A stretch of DNA of 64,000 bases from Pseudoalteromonas sp. S2755 (GCF_005886535.1 NZ_PNDS01000027.1:1-64000); one strand, 5' to 3'. Numbered from the stretch's first letter, positions 9,550 to 18,886 are shown. A program made the numbers and translations. Notes: generated by a model from the sequence alone, not told the origin.

Positions 9550-11694
9550 ATGGAAATGGAACATGAAGGCGCAGCCAATAAATTAGAGTTTTGGTCGCGG
9601 AAATCTTTACCAGTGATCATTCAATCAGAGGCAGCTGAGTGTGGTCTTGCGAGCCTAGCAATGGTTGCTGGATACCATGGTTACCATACTGACTTAACAC
9701 GTCTAAGACAGCGTTTTAGCATTTCAATAGAAGGTTGTACGCTACTTGATATTATGCACTTCGCTGAGAAGCTACACTTAACTTCAAGGCCGTTGCGGAT
9801 TGAACTTGAAGATTTAGATGCGCTGCAAACACCGGCAATTTTGCATTGGGACATGAACCACTTTGTGGTGCTTAAAAAGGCTAACGAAAAGCGCATCGTG
9901 ATCCATGACCCTGCAGGTGGCGAAAAAACCTTTACAATGGAAGAAGCCTCCAAGCATTTCACTGGAGTGGCATTGGAGTTAACTCCAACCAAAGACTTTG
10001 AAAAGAAAGAGCAAAAAGCGAGTCTTAGATTCTCAGACTTTTGGAGCCGTATCACGGGCTTAAAGCGCTCACTGCTGCTCATTTTTATGCTATCTATTTT
10101 GTTGCAGGTATTTACGCTTGCTGCACCTTACTATATCCAATTGGTTATAGATGATGTCATACTCACTGGTGATACTTCGCTATTAACCGTGCTTGCGGTT
10201 GGCTTTTTTTTAGTTCTATTGTTTGAAATTGCCACCAATGCGCTGCGAGGCTTTACCTTGCTGCACTTTGGTAACCAAATGAATATTCAATTGGGGGCTA
10301 ACCTATTTCACCACTTAGTGCGCTTACCCATTGCCTATTTTGAGAAGCGCCATATGGGGGATGTCGTTTCTCGCTTCGGCTCACTTCAGCAAGTAAAGCA
10401 GCTCCTGACAACTGGCGTCATTGAAGCGATTATTGATGGCTTAATGGCGATTATTACCTTGGCGATGATCTTTTTCTATAGTCCAATGTTATCTGCTGTT
10501 GTACTTATTGCTGTTGCTGCATATGCCGTTATTCGCATCGCAATGTATAAACCATTTCGCAATATTAGTGAGCAAGAAATCATGGCGCGCGCGGAAGAAA
10601 ATTCCAACTTTATGGAAACCGTGCGAGGAATACAGACGATTAAATTATTTGGCTCAGAGGTTAAGCGTGAAGGCCAATGGCAGAACCGTTACGCCAGTGC
10701 AATAAATCATAATATACGTTTGGGTAATTTTAAAATTGGCTATGACGCTATTAACCGTGCGCTATTTGGTATTGAAAATATTATTGTGGTTTATTTGGCT
10801 GCACATTTAGTGATTGCAGGTGGGTTTAGTACCGGTATGCTGTTTGCTTTTATGTCTTACAAGCGTCAGTTTATGGACAAGACCGCAAATCTGATAGAAA
10901 AGCTGATAGAGTTTAAAATGCTAGGCCTCCACTTTGACCGTATCGCCGATATTGCTTTAACGGACAAAGAAGAGTTACAACCAGATCAATATCGAAAACT
11001 GAATATCGAAGGCAAAATTGAGGTGAAAAACCTGTCGTTTGCTTATTCAGACGCAACCGCCAATGTTATAGACAAGCTGAGCTTAACAATCAATGCGGGT
11101 GAATCAGTTGCAATCACAGGGCCCTCAGGTTGCGGTAAGTCGACTTTACTTAAGTTAATGTTGGGGTTAAACAAACCAACTGGTGGTGAGATTTTGGTGG
11201 ATGGCATACCGCTTAGCCAAATTGGCGCAAGGCAATACCGTCAGCAGATTGCTGCGGTGATGCAAGATGATGAACTCCTGTCAGGCACAGTGGCCGATAA
11301 TATCGCATTTTTTGACTCCCCGATTAATATGGAAAAGGTAGTGCACTGTGCCCAGCTTGCTGCCATTCATGATGATATCAGTGATATGCCAATGGGCTAT
11401 GACAGCCTGATTGGTGACATGGGGTCTAGCTTATCTGGAGGGCAGAAGCAGCGGATCATCTTGGCGCGTGCTCTGTATAAAGATCCGAAAATACTGTTTA
11501 TGGATGAAGCGACAAGTCACCTTGATACTGGGTTGGAAGAAGATATCAATGAAGCAGTATCGCGGTTGAAAATTACTCGCGTGATCATTGCACACCGTAA
11601 AGAAACCATTGCCTCGGCGGATCGGGAAATTAAGCTCAAAAAGCCAGTGCACTATGAAGGGGAAGAGCAAACCTCGACATCGGGATCTGAATAA
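9550..11694 (+). CDS. lanT: C39 peptidase-containing ABC transporter (lanthipeptide leader protease/exporter, LanT type)
   Basis: Cleaves leader peptides after a double glycine and exports the core peptide across the inner membrane. The N-terminal C39 papain-like domain carries the oxyanion Gln25, catalytic Cys31 (QSEAAECGLASLAMVAGYHG), His104 (HWDMNHFVVL) and Asp120 (HDPAGG), so it appears active. A six-helix ABC membrane domain follows at about residues 165-440. The nucleotide-binding domain has Walker A GPSGCGKST, signature LSGGQKQR and Walker B ILFMDEAT. The 714-aa length is standard. Both precursor peptides in this cluster end their leader in AGG, which matches this specificity. An AAGGG sequence sits 6-7 bp before the ATG. 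Confidence 0.95.
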   Translation: MEMEHEGAANKLEFWSRKSLPVIIQSEAAECGLASLAMVAGYHGYHTDLTRLRQRFSISIEGCTLLDIMHFAEKLHLTSRPLRIELEDLDALQTPAILHWDMNHFVVLKKANEKRIVIHDPAGGEKTFTMEEASKHFTGVALELTPTKDFEKKEQKASLRFSDFWSRITGLKRSLLLIFMLSILLQVFTLAAPYYIQLVIDDVILTGDTSLLTVLAVGFFLVLLFEIATNALRGFTLLHFGNQMNIQLGANLFHHLVRLPIAYFEKRHMGDVVSRFGSLQQVKQLLTTGVIEAIIDGLMAIITLAMIFFYSPMLSAVVLIAVAAYAVIRIAMYKPFRNISEQEIMARAEENSNFMETVRGIQTIKLFGSEVKREGQWQNRYASAINHNIRLGNFKIGYDAINRALFGIENIIVVYLAAHLVIAGGFSTGMLFAFMSYKRQFMDKTANLIEKLIEFKMLGLHFDRIADIALTDKEELQPDQYRKLNIEGKIEVKNLSFAYSDATANVIDKLSLTINAGESVAITGPSGCGKSTLLKLMLGLNKPTGGEILVDGIPLSQIGARQYRQQIAAVMQDDELLSGTVADNIAFFDSPINMEKVVHCAQLAAIHDDISDMPMGYDSLIGDMGSSLSGGQKQRIILARALYKDPKILFMDEATSHLDTGLEEDINEAVSRLKITRVIIAHRKETIASADREIKLKKPVHYEGEEQTSTSGSE

Positions 11695-11721
11695 ATAAAG
11701 CGAGCATGCAGCTCGCTTTAT
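11695..11721. terminator. Bidirectional terminator between exporter and precursor A
   Basis: ATAAAGCGAGC and GCTCGCTTTAT form a perfect 11-bp stem with loop ATGCA, followed by TTTT on the plus strand and an A/T-rich stretch on the other side. It lies between two convergent genes and can serve both. Confidence 0.85.
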
Positions 11722-11745
11722 TTTAAGGCTTACTGCTGTAGCAAA

Positions 11746-11934
11746 TTATGGGATCTGGCAAGTGTGCTCACGGCAAGAATGATTGCGACCCGTCCAGCAA
11801 TCTCCGAAGCGATCAGTGAGTAAATAGTCAGCTTGCATACGACCACCAGCGATTTGCGGTGTCATATTAGCAGGAATAGATTTACTATCGTTGGAAAGTG
11901 CTTTGATGCATTTTTTGTTTAGTGCTAGTTTCAT
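11746..11934 (-). CDS. Class I lanthipeptide precursor peptide A
   Basis: A 62-aa precursor with a 31-residue leader and a 31-residue core. The leader starts MKLALNKKCIKAL, resembling the KLxLNKKxI leader motif known from Gram-negative class I lanthipeptides, and ends MTPQIAGG at residues 24-31, a double-glycine site for the C39 exporter. The core has Cys at 46, 54 and 59 and dehydratable residues Thr40, Thr48, Ser53 and Thr58; its end reads CREHTCQIP. An AAGGA sequence lies 8 bp before the ATG. The gene is convergent with the exporter and divergent from lanC. Precursor B near 19 kb shares leader length, leader sequence and the core end, which supports the call. The product is presumably secreted; its activity is unknown. 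Confidence 0.9.
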   Translation of the reverse strand: MKLALNKKCIKALSNDSKSIPANMTPQIAGGRMQADYLLTDRFGDCWTGRNHSCREHTCQIP

Positions 11935-11984
11935 TCGTTTTTCCTTACTAACTTGCGGTTAATAAAAGTCCTTTCTTTCAATCC

Positions 11985-12019
11985 TTTTTTTACACGCTTT
12001 TTTAGCGTGTACAAAAAAA
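11985..12019. promoter_or_regulatory. Long inverted repeat in the divergent precursor A / lanC region
   Basis: TTTTTTTACACGCT (11985-11998) is mirrored by AGCGTGTA plus a T-complementary A run (12004-12019) with one unpaired C, giving an arm of about 14 bp around a 5-nt T loop. It lies between the start of precursor A (11934) and lanC (12172). T and A tracts pair with each other instead of trailing the stem, so it does not look like a simple terminator. It may be an operator or mRNA hairpin. Confidence 0.45.
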
Positions 12020-12171
12020 GCTAGTACTCAAAAAATTAAATGTCAATAAATCACATGACTTGTTTTGTTTTTATGTTTTGCATGTATCAAAGTTTGAGTT
12101 TGGCTGAGCAAAAGGTTAACTTACCTGTAGTAAAAACAAAATTTATAAATAGAGTTGAAACAAGGATAAGT

Positions 12172-13377
12172 ATGCTAAAGGCGTTAGATTTAGAAAAAAA
12201 AGAACAAATCCTGTCTATAGTGGAAAAACTAGCCAAGCAGGTTGAATCAAATCTTGAAGCCGTGAACAGTAATGGTTTGCTTAGTGGTTTAGCTGGGCAC
12301 TTATTGTTTTTATTTCGAGCTGCAAACTTTAATGATGCTTGGGTCGATGAGGAAAAATTTCATCTGGCGCTAGATAAGATCCAAAATGAATTGGCAGAGC
12401 AAACCCCTGAGTTGAGTTCTGGGCTAGCGGGACAAGCTTGGGTGCTTGAGTATTTGAATCAGAATAACCATGAAGAGTATGACCCCGAGTTACTTGAAGA
12501 GATAGACAGTTTTTTTGCAACGGCTCTTGATTGTTCGCCTTGGACAGGAGAAATCGAAATGGTCTTGGGCCTTGCTGGTTATTCACCTTACATTTCTCGC
12601 CGTGCCAGAAAAACGCCACAAAGTACCTTGTTTGATCGATTAGTGACAGGTTATGAATCGGTTGCCGTAGAGTTGGATGAACAGCAGATCGCTTGGTCAC
12701 AGCCGAAGCAATCGGTATATCGATTCGATAAAGAAGATACAGAAAGTCACGAATTTAATTTAGGTCTGGCACATGGAGTCCCTGGCATTATCGCCGCTCT
12801 TATTCCTGCGCTTCAGGACGAAAAAGTAAAGTCGCGAGCAAAAAAGTTAATCGTCGCAGGCTGTGATTGGTTGCTTGAACAACAAAGCCATGCTGATGAT
12901 AAGAAAGCTTGTTTTGGCTCATGTGCAGGAGACGAACACCACTCTCGGTTAGGTTGGTGCTATGGTGACTTAACGATTGCGTTAACACTAGCAAGAGCGG
13001 GCCATGCGTTGGATAAATCGAGTTATGTTGAACAAGCATTAAACATCGCTTTGTTCAATGTCGACAGAGATGCAAAACAGGGTCATATCAACGACGCTGG
13101 ACTTTGCCATGGTTTTTTTGGGTTAGTAACTGTGTATCAGTTGCTTAATAAGGTTATGCCTCACCCTAAGCTACAACAAGCGGCTTTAACCTGGCTTGAT
13201 TATGGCCTAAGTCAGTATCAAGATCATGGGCTTAAAGCACTCTATTCATACAATGGCCTTGATAAGGTTCACCAAGAGGATTGCAGCTTTCTGATGGGCT
13301 TTGCAGGTATCGGTTTAGCACTTCTAGGTGTGCTAGATGACAATCTTGATTGGACAGACTGCCTACTAATGAGTTAA
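12172..13377 (+). CDS. lanC: Lanthionine synthetase C family cyclase (LanC)
   Basis: Zinc enzyme that adds Cys thiols to dehydrated Ser/Thr to form (methyl)lanthionine rings. Repeated GL(A/S)G elements of the alpha/alpha barrel are seen (NGLLSGLAGHL, SSGLAGQAW, FNLGLAHGVPG, GFAGIGLALL). The zinc ligands are Cys263 in GWCYGD and Cys312-His313 in LCHGFFG, so the active site is complete. I chose the ATG at 12172 because AAGGATAAGT lies directly before it, and it gives 401 aa, the family length. A longer frame starting at 12040 would add an unlikely hydrophobic N-terminus without a ribosome site. lanB begins 8 bp after the stop. Confidence 0.93.
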   Translation: MLKALDLEKKEQILSIVEKLAKQVESNLEAVNSNGLLSGLAGHLLFLFRAANFNDAWVDEEKFHLALDKIQNELAEQTPELSSGLAGQAWVLEYLNQNNHEEYDPELLEEIDSFFATALDCSPWTGEIEMVLGLAGYSPYISRRARKTPQSTLFDRLVTGYESVAVELDEQQIAWSQPKQSVYRFDKEDTESHEFNLGLAHGVPGIIAALIPALQDEKVKSRAKKLIVAGCDWLLEQQSHADDKKACFGSCAGDEHHSRLGWCYGDLTIALTLARAGHALDKSSYVEQALNIALFNVDRDAKQGHINDAGLCHGFFGLVTVYQLLNKVMPHPKLQQAALTWLDYGLSQYQDHGLKALYSYNGLDKVHQEDCSFLMGFAGIGLALLGVLDDNLDWTDCLLMS

Positions 13378-13385
13378 GGAATATT

Positions 13386-16300
13386 ATGTCAGCCAAAATA
13401 ACAATAAGCTCCTTTTTTGTAATGAGGACTCCAAAGCTGCCAATTGAGACCTTGTTCAATCAACAAGATAGTAATGCGATGGTGAGTGCTTGGCTTGCTA
13501 CGCCAGGAGTAATAGAAGCGCTCTACGTTGCAAGCCCATCACTACTTGAGCGGCTGGAGCAATGGCGTGAAAAGCCAGACTCTAAGCAAGGCAAAAAAGT
13601 GGCATTGGCGCTTTTAAGATACCTAATTCGAATGTCTTCTCGGCCTACGCCGTTCGGTCTATTTTCTGGTATTCATACCGGTAAAGTCGGTTCAGAAACT
13701 CGTCTGGTTAGTGATAGCGCAGAAAATGATTCGCGTAAAACGCGCTTGGATATGTTTCTATTATCAGCTATTCGCTCTTATCTTGCAGAAACTGAAGCAA
13801 AGTCAGATAAATTAACTTATTTACCTAATCCATCTCATTACTTTATTGCCGATCAATGTCGATATATTGAAACCTACCTCTCCGAAGACACTATGCAGTA
13901 CCGTCTTAGTGCTGTAGACAGTGATGAATATTTCATAACAATGTTGAAGCTAGCTAAACAAGGCTTGAGCTTTTCTCAGCTAATAGAACAGTTTTGTCAA
14001 CGCTATAACGACGCTGAGCATGAAGAGGTAAGTGCATATCTTGAAGAGTTAATTAGTGAGGGAGTGCTAATACCTGACATTCCGTTACCCTTGACTGGAG
14101 AGAGCCCCGATGTAGCGCTGCTTAAAGCCTTAAAGAAGTTTGCTCCGGTGGAAATTACCGCAAAGTTAGAGCAGGCGATTAGTGATCTCGCGAATATGGA
14201 TAAAGTGGGGAAATCAACTCCAGAGCAGTATCAAAATATTTTTAAAAATCTGTCTGAATTACCAATTAAAGTACAGGAAAACAAACTTTTTCAATCAGAC
14301 ACTTATCGTGCATTTTTACATTGTGAAATATCGCAACAGGAAGTAGCACGAGTGACTAAGCAAGTGCAGCTTTTAGCAAGTTTGAGCCGTCGCAATAAAG
14401 ATAATCCTTTGGATAATTTTGTAAACCAGTTTAATACTCGATTTGAAGGGCAATTCGTACCGTTAGATATGATACTGGACGATGAGTCCGGTATTAGTGT
14501 TTCGACAGAAACAGGTTACGACACGCCTTTGATTGGTGGATTACAACTAGGTAGAGCTAGAGGAGGGCAACCTAATAATTCTGGATATACGGAACTTGAT
14601 TATCTCATCGAGCACGCTGTGACATTACCAAGTAATCTAGGTAAAAGTTGTGTTGTTCTTAAAAGTAGTGAGTTAAAGCAAAAAGTTAAGGATAAAACTG
14701 AACTTAATTTACCGCGTTCGATGGCTGTAATGTTAAGTTTGTTCGAAGATGAAAAATCAAATCCCGTAATGAAGTTTAATGGTTGCTACGGACCATCCGC
14801 GGCCAATTTACTGGGGCGCTTTTGTCATCTCGATGAAGCATTAAAAGACTCGGTTGTGGCTCACTTGGAGGAAGAACAACATCACAGTAAGGACGTTGTG
14901 TTTGCTGAAATTGTACATATGCCCGAGGGAAGGCCTGGTAACGTGATAGCGAGGCCTCATTTAAGGCAATACGAGATTGTCTTTATGGCGGATAGCGCTT
15001 TAGATCCTGAATACCAAATTCCGTTGAGCGATTTATACGTATGGGTAGAAAACAGGCAGGTAAAGCTCTGGAGTAAACGGCTCGATAAACGTATTATTCC
15101 TCGCTTATCTAGTGCTCATAACTTCTCTGCAAGAAGTTTAAGCGCATATAAATTCCTATGTATGTTGCAGCATCAAGAAAGTGAAACGCCCAAGTTCTCA
15201 TTGCCTTCGAGCCTAAGAAGCGCAACTTATGTGCCACGCATTATGCTAGATAACCTGATTTTGAATGAGAAGACATGGCGTATTGAACGTAAGGAATTAG
15301 AGGAGTTGCTAGTTAATCAGCATGTCCAAGCTAATAAACTTGAACAACTGAAAGAAAAGTACTTATTAGACGAATGGGTTTGCTTTGCGGCAGGAGATAA
15401 TATACTCACTCTGAATTTAAGCCAAAGTGCGATGCTTGAAATCTTATTGATGGAAACCAAAGGTAGAAAAACAGTTGAGCTTAATGAAGTATTGAACTCT
15501 CAATTCTCATCTCGGGTAACGGATGCACAAGGGCAACATTACGCTAATGAAATCATTGTCCCTTTACTTAATGAAAATGCGGCTCCTCATACTCACTTTG
15601 CAGAAAAGCCACTAGAAAATATTACCGCCACACCAATCCCTCGGCGCTTCAGTGCGGGTTCCGAGTGGCTTAGCTTAAAAATATATTCAGGTAATACCAT
15701 TGTTGAGCAGCTACTTTATGAGCAGTTATTGCCGCTTATTGAGGAAAATAGTGCGTTATTCGATAAGTGGTTCTTTATTCGCTATGGCGATCCGGATTGG
15801 CATCTACGCTTGCGCTTCCAAGGCAAGCCAGCGGTACTTTGTGGGGAGTTACTGCCAAAACTCAATCAGCTATTGTCACCTATGATAGAGAGCTCTCAGT
15901 TACATAAAGTTGAATTAATGACTTATGAGCGAGAGGTCGAACGCTATGGCGGCCCGCAGTCTATGGCTTTGATCGAAAGCTTGTTTATGTTTGACAGTGA
16001 GCTTATTGCGAAGAGTTGTCAGCTAGTCGAAGCGTTCGGAGAAGATGTCCGTTGGCGTATCGCATTGGCCTTTACTAACCGGTTGCTGACGCTATTTAAT
16101 TATGATGCGGAACAAAAACTATCACTGATCTCTTCATTGCGTGCTGGGTTTGGTAAAGAGTTTAATGAGAGTAGCGCGCTGAGAAAGCAGCTCGGTAATC
16201 GTTATCGTGATCATCAAACGCAACTCGATGATGACTTCGCGAAGCTTAATGTTGCGAGCTTAGCGCAATGTGATGAGGCGCAACAAGCGATGTTAGCGCT

Positions 16301-16514
16301 GTTAGAGGCGTGGCATAAGCAGGCTGAGCCAGTGGTGAAGGAAATTTTGAGATTAGAAAAGTCAGGTGCACTTAATCTGAGTATACAATCATTACTTGGC
16401 TCTCTTTTGCATATGCATAACAACCGTATGTTTAAAGCCTATGGTCGAGAACAGGAGTTTGTTATTCATGATATGTTGAGACGGAAGTATTTCTCTGAGT
16501 CTAAAGCCTCTTAG
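13386..16514 (+). CDS. lanB: Full-length lantibiotic dehydratase LanB
   Basis: Dehydrates Ser and Thr of the precursor core through glutamyl-tRNA-dependent glutamylation and elimination. From the ATG at 13386 (TAAGGA 5-6 bp upstream) it is 1042 aa. The N-terminal glutamylation domain fills about residues 10-700 and contains typical stretches such as MSSRPTPFGLFSGIH. The C-terminal SpaB_C/elimination domain begins near 750 (WLSLKIYSGN, later WFFIRYGDPDWHLRLRF). Both domains are in one chain, unlike the split LanB described for pinensins. An upstream in-frame ATG at 13350 overlaps lanC and lacks a ribosome site. It forms an operon with lanC. Confidence 0.94.
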   Translation: MSAKITISSFFVMRTPKLPIETLFNQQDSNAMVSAWLATPGVIEALYVASPSLLERLEQWREKPDSKQGKKVALALLRYLIRMSSRPTPFGLFSGIHTGKVGSETRLVSDSAENDSRKTRLDMFLLSAIRSYLAETEAKSDKLTYLPNPSHYFIADQCRYIETYLSEDTMQYRLSAVDSDEYFITMLKLAKQGLSFSQLIEQFCQRYNDAEHEEVSAYLEELISEGVLIPDIPLPLTGESPDVALLKALKKFAPVEITAKLEQAISDLANMDKVGKSTPEQYQNIFKNLSELPIKVQENKLFQSDTYRAFLHCEISQQEVARVTKQVQLLASLSRRNKDNPLDNFVNQFNTRFEGQFVPLDMILDDESGISVSTETGYDTPLIGGLQLGRARGGQPNNSGYTELDYLIEHAVTLPSNLGKSCVVLKSSELKQKVKDKTELNLPRSMAVMLSLFEDEKSNPVMKFNGCYGPSAANLLGRFCHLDEALKDSVVAHLEEEQHHSKDVVFAEIVHMPEGRPGNVIARPHLRQYEIVFMADSALDPEYQIPLSDLYVWVENRQVKLWSKRLDKRIIPRLSSAHNFSARSLSAYKFLCMLQHQESETPKFSLPSSLRSATYVPRIMLDNLILNEKTWRIERKELEELLVNQHVQANKLEQLKEKYLLDEWVCFAAGDNILTLNLSQSAMLEILLMETKGRKTVELNEVLNSQFSSRVTDAQGQHYANEIIVPLLNENAAPHTHFAEKPLENITATPIPRRFSAGSEWLSLKIYSGNTIVEQLLYEQLLPLIEENSALFDKWFFIRYGDPDWHLRLRFQGKPAVLCGELLPKLNQLLSPMIESSQLHKVELMTYEREVERYGGPQSMALIESLFMFDSELIAKSCQLVEAFGEDVRWRIALAFTNRLLTLFNYDAEQKLSLISSLRAGFGKEFNESSALRKQLGNRYRDHQTQLDDDFAKLNVASLAQCDEAQQAMLALLEAWHKQAEPVVKEILRLEKSGALNLSIQSLLGSLLHMHNNRMFKAYGREQEFVIHDMLRRKYFSESKAS

Positions 16515-16519
16515 AGGAT

Positions 16520-16550
16520 GGAAAGGTTGGCTTGGTTGCCAACCTTTTCC
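16520..16550. terminator. Terminator between lanB and the flavoprotein gene
   Basis: GGAAAGGTTGGC pairs with GCCAACCTTTTCC with one extra base; the loop is 6 nt. It lies between convergent stops at 16514 and 16560. The T tail is weak on the plus strand. Confidence 0.55.
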
Positions 16551-16559
16551 ATTTATGAG

Positions 16560-18125
16560 TTATGCTGACACTTTATTTTGCACTTTATCACCAGCAAGCT
16601 TTGGTAATACTCGCTCAATAAAATGTTGAAGTGGCTTAACGTGCGCTTCTACGTCGGTCCAGTCGGCTTCTAAGTCCTCAATAATATGATGAGTTTCTAT
16701 TACTTCACCCTGATAGCAAAGTTCAATGATAGGGTGTAAGAATTTACTTAACTCCGCGTCAGTCGCATTGTCTTTATGCACTCGAACCTGATTGAACGGG
16801 TCGCCTTCAATGGGCGCACCAAAGTCTAATGCTATCTGCAAATGATAGTGATCACCTAGATGAGCATGGAGGTACGGACTCGGCAGGTGCTTATAATATT
16901 GTGCCATACCGCTCTTTGATACCGTAATTGCATCCACCATGAAGCCATGTTGCTGCCATAGCGCGCTTGTCTCGTTGATACGGCTGAGGATTGCACTGCC
17001 GATTGCTTCTGGCGTACCTAAGTGTTGGTCGCATGCAAGCGTAGTATCATGATGCTTTTGCTTTAGCATCTCGACTAAGGCGCGGCTATTGTATCTAAAG
17101 CCGTGAATAAAGCCTGAGGTCGACTTACGATATTTGGTGGATTGTGTCAGCGTGCCAGCGAAATAAAGGCCTTTTACATTGATGGATTCAAAGCTGCAAT
17201 CTAGAGATGGGAAGCGGCCTTCAATCATGAGATCTGGTTTTGCACTATCGGCAAAAATACTGCTGTCCATGGCAAATCCAGTACAGCAAATAATCTCGTC
17301 ATATTCTATGGTTTCTTGCTCACCATTAGCATGAGCATAACTAAAGTGCACGATAAAGCGGTTGTCTTGTTTCTCAATACGCTTAATGTCGGCGTCTAAG
17401 ATAGCGTTTTGCGACTTCAGTTGATAAGTGTCTAAAATATTGTTGTTTACTGCACGTAGGTCGCCAACATAGTGGGTCTTCCATGCCATATCTAAAGGAT
17501 TTGGACTACAAACGTGAATCAGACTGGTGACAGGAATAAGGTGATCAGCCGTCTCGAAAGCAGAGTTTCCTTTACCGATAACAAGTACGCGTTTGTTTTC
17601 AAATGGTGTCAAATCAATATTTAAGTCCGAGTACTGTGTAACCAGCTCTATTCCTTCGATCTTCGGGATATACGGCTTAGGGACGCCTGTGCTGACAATG
17701 ACACGGGCTGCTGTATATTGTTCATTATGAGTTGTGGTCACCACGAAGTGATCGGCAATCTTTTCGACGGACTTAACACGCTGGTTATAAGCAACACTTA
17801 GCTGATTTTTGTCAACATAATGGTTGAGGTATTTGACTAAGTTATCAGCACTTGGGAAAAAGTCTCGATCAAAACTGGAAAAGTTAAGGCTGTAGTCATC
17901 AGTTAAAATGGAGTTCCAATCGTGTCTTAAGTTGAATTCAGGGTTTGTTGAGCCGGTAAATACTTTATTAATTGAAATCAGTTTCCGGTGAATTGGGAAT
18001 GTTTCAAAAAAACACCCAGCGCGCTGACCTGACTCCAACATGAGGTAGGACAAGCCACTTTGTTTTAGGTGGTAAGCGGTTTGGACTCCTGCAGGGCCTG
18101 CGCCAATGATAAGATAATCAAGCAT
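16560..18125 (-). CDS. FAD/NAD(P)-binding monooxygenase-like protein (FOXRED2-like), possible lanthipeptide tailoring enzyme
   Basis: Flavoprotein of 521 aa. The FAD-binding GxGxxG is at the very N-terminus (LIIGAGPAGVQTAYHL) and a second dinucleotide fold carries VLVIGKGNSAFETADHL near residue 175. A segment near residues 50-70 (HRKLISINKVFTGSTNPEF) recalls the FOXRED2 branch of flavin-containing monooxygenase-like proteins. The ATG at 18125 has AAGGAAC at good spacing; a longer start at 18161 is less likely. It sits between lanB and precursor B, on the precursor strand, so a peptide-oxidising role is possible, but no substrate can be read. The C-terminal 120 residues are not recognised. Confidence 0.75.
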   Translation of the reverse strand: MLDYLIIGAGPAGVQTAYHLKQSGLSYLMLESGQRAGCFFETFPIHRKLISINKVFTGSTNPEFNLRHDWNSILTDDYSLNFSSFDRDFFPSADNLVKYLNHYVDKNQLSVAYNQRVKSVEKIADHFVVTTTHNEQYTAARVIVSTGVPKPYIPKIEGIELVTQYSDLNIDLTPFENKRVLVIGKGNSAFETADHLIPVTSLIHVCSPNPLDMAWKTHYVGDLRAVNNNILDTYQLKSQNAILDADIKRIEKQDNRFIVHFSYAHANGEQETIEYDEIICCTGFAMDSSIFADSAKPDLMIEGRFPSLDCSFESINVKGLYFAGTLTQSTKYRKSTSGFIHGFRYNSRALVEMLKQKHHDTTLACDQHLGTPEAIGSAILSRINETSALWQQHGFMVDAITVSKSGMAQYYKHLPSPYLHAHLGDHYHLQIALDFGAPIEGDPFNQVRVHKDNATDAELSKFLHPIIELCYQGEVIETHHIIEDLEADWTDVEAHVKPLQHFIERVLPKLAGDKVQNKVSA

Positions 18126-18360
18126 GTTCGTTGTTCCTTGTTGGTGTTGGTGCTGCAACAACTACTCTAGACAGGGTAACGTTCCCCGCTTTCCCTATTG
18201 CAGTTATAATATTAATTTGTTGTATAATTGTTGTTTTAAAATGTGTATTAATTGTGTATTCGCAATGTTTTTTTACCAACGGGGGGGACTGACTCACCTT
18301 AAGTACGCAACCTACGCATGAGGATTTATACTGTGTGAGACACAATCAACGGAAATAAAA

Positions 18361-18879
18361 ATGATGAAAAAATTCGGGCTTGCCATATTGATGGTATTCA
18401 GTACGCTATCTTGGGCTAATGAAAAATTAAATGAAGAACTCTCGGTGTTTACACCTTATCTCGGCACTTGGCAATCGGACTTTGACGTGCCTTCAGGTAA
18501 ACCAAAGATGCAGGATATCAGTCACTGGGAACGGGCTTTAAATGGCACGGCTGTTCGTACCTTACATTCAATCAACGATGGTATGTACGGCGGAGAGTCA
18601 TTAATTTTCTGGGATAAAAGTAAAAATAGTTTAGTGTTTTACTATTTTACGACGGCAGGGTTTTATACCCAAGGAACGATGGAAGTCCTGAGCCAGACCG
18701 AGTTCGTGGCATACGAAGATGTCATTAATAACAAAGATGGCATCACAAAGGTGAAATCAACCAGTAAATTTGAGAGTGGTCAATTTACGGTGTCGACACA
18801 ATATTTGAAAAATGGCGAGTGGACTCAACCAGAGTCGCGTGTTTACACGAAAAGTGAGAAAGAGGTTAAATTTAAGTAA
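18361..18879 (+). CDS. Small secreted protein, DUF1579-like, in lanthipeptide cluster
   Basis: A 172-aa protein with a clear Sec signal peptide (KKFGLAILMVFSTLSWA, cleavage near residue 20). The mature part has an LGTWQSDFDVP start and alternating hydrophobic/polar beta-strands, similar in style to DUF1579/lipocalin-like proteins. It is flanked by the flavoprotein gene and precursor B. It could be unrelated housekeeping or have a role in self-protection; nothing in the sequence decides. It ends before a perfect 8-bp stem terminator. Confidence 0.7.
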   Translation: MMKKFGLAILMVFSTLSWANEKLNEELSVFTPYLGTWQSDFDVPSGKPKMQDISHWERALNGTAVRTLHSINDGMYGGESLIFWDKSKNSLVFYYFTTAGFYTQGTMEVLSQTEFVAYEDVINNKDGITKVKSTSKFESGQFTVSTQYLKNGEWTQPESRVYTKSEKEVKFK

Positions 18880-18886
18880 TCCTTAA

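Noticed and set aside
12040-12171. Longer LanC start with a hydrophobic N-terminus
   Set aside because: No ribosome site at 12040; AAGGATAAGT sits directly before ATG 12172, and the shorter form has the family length.
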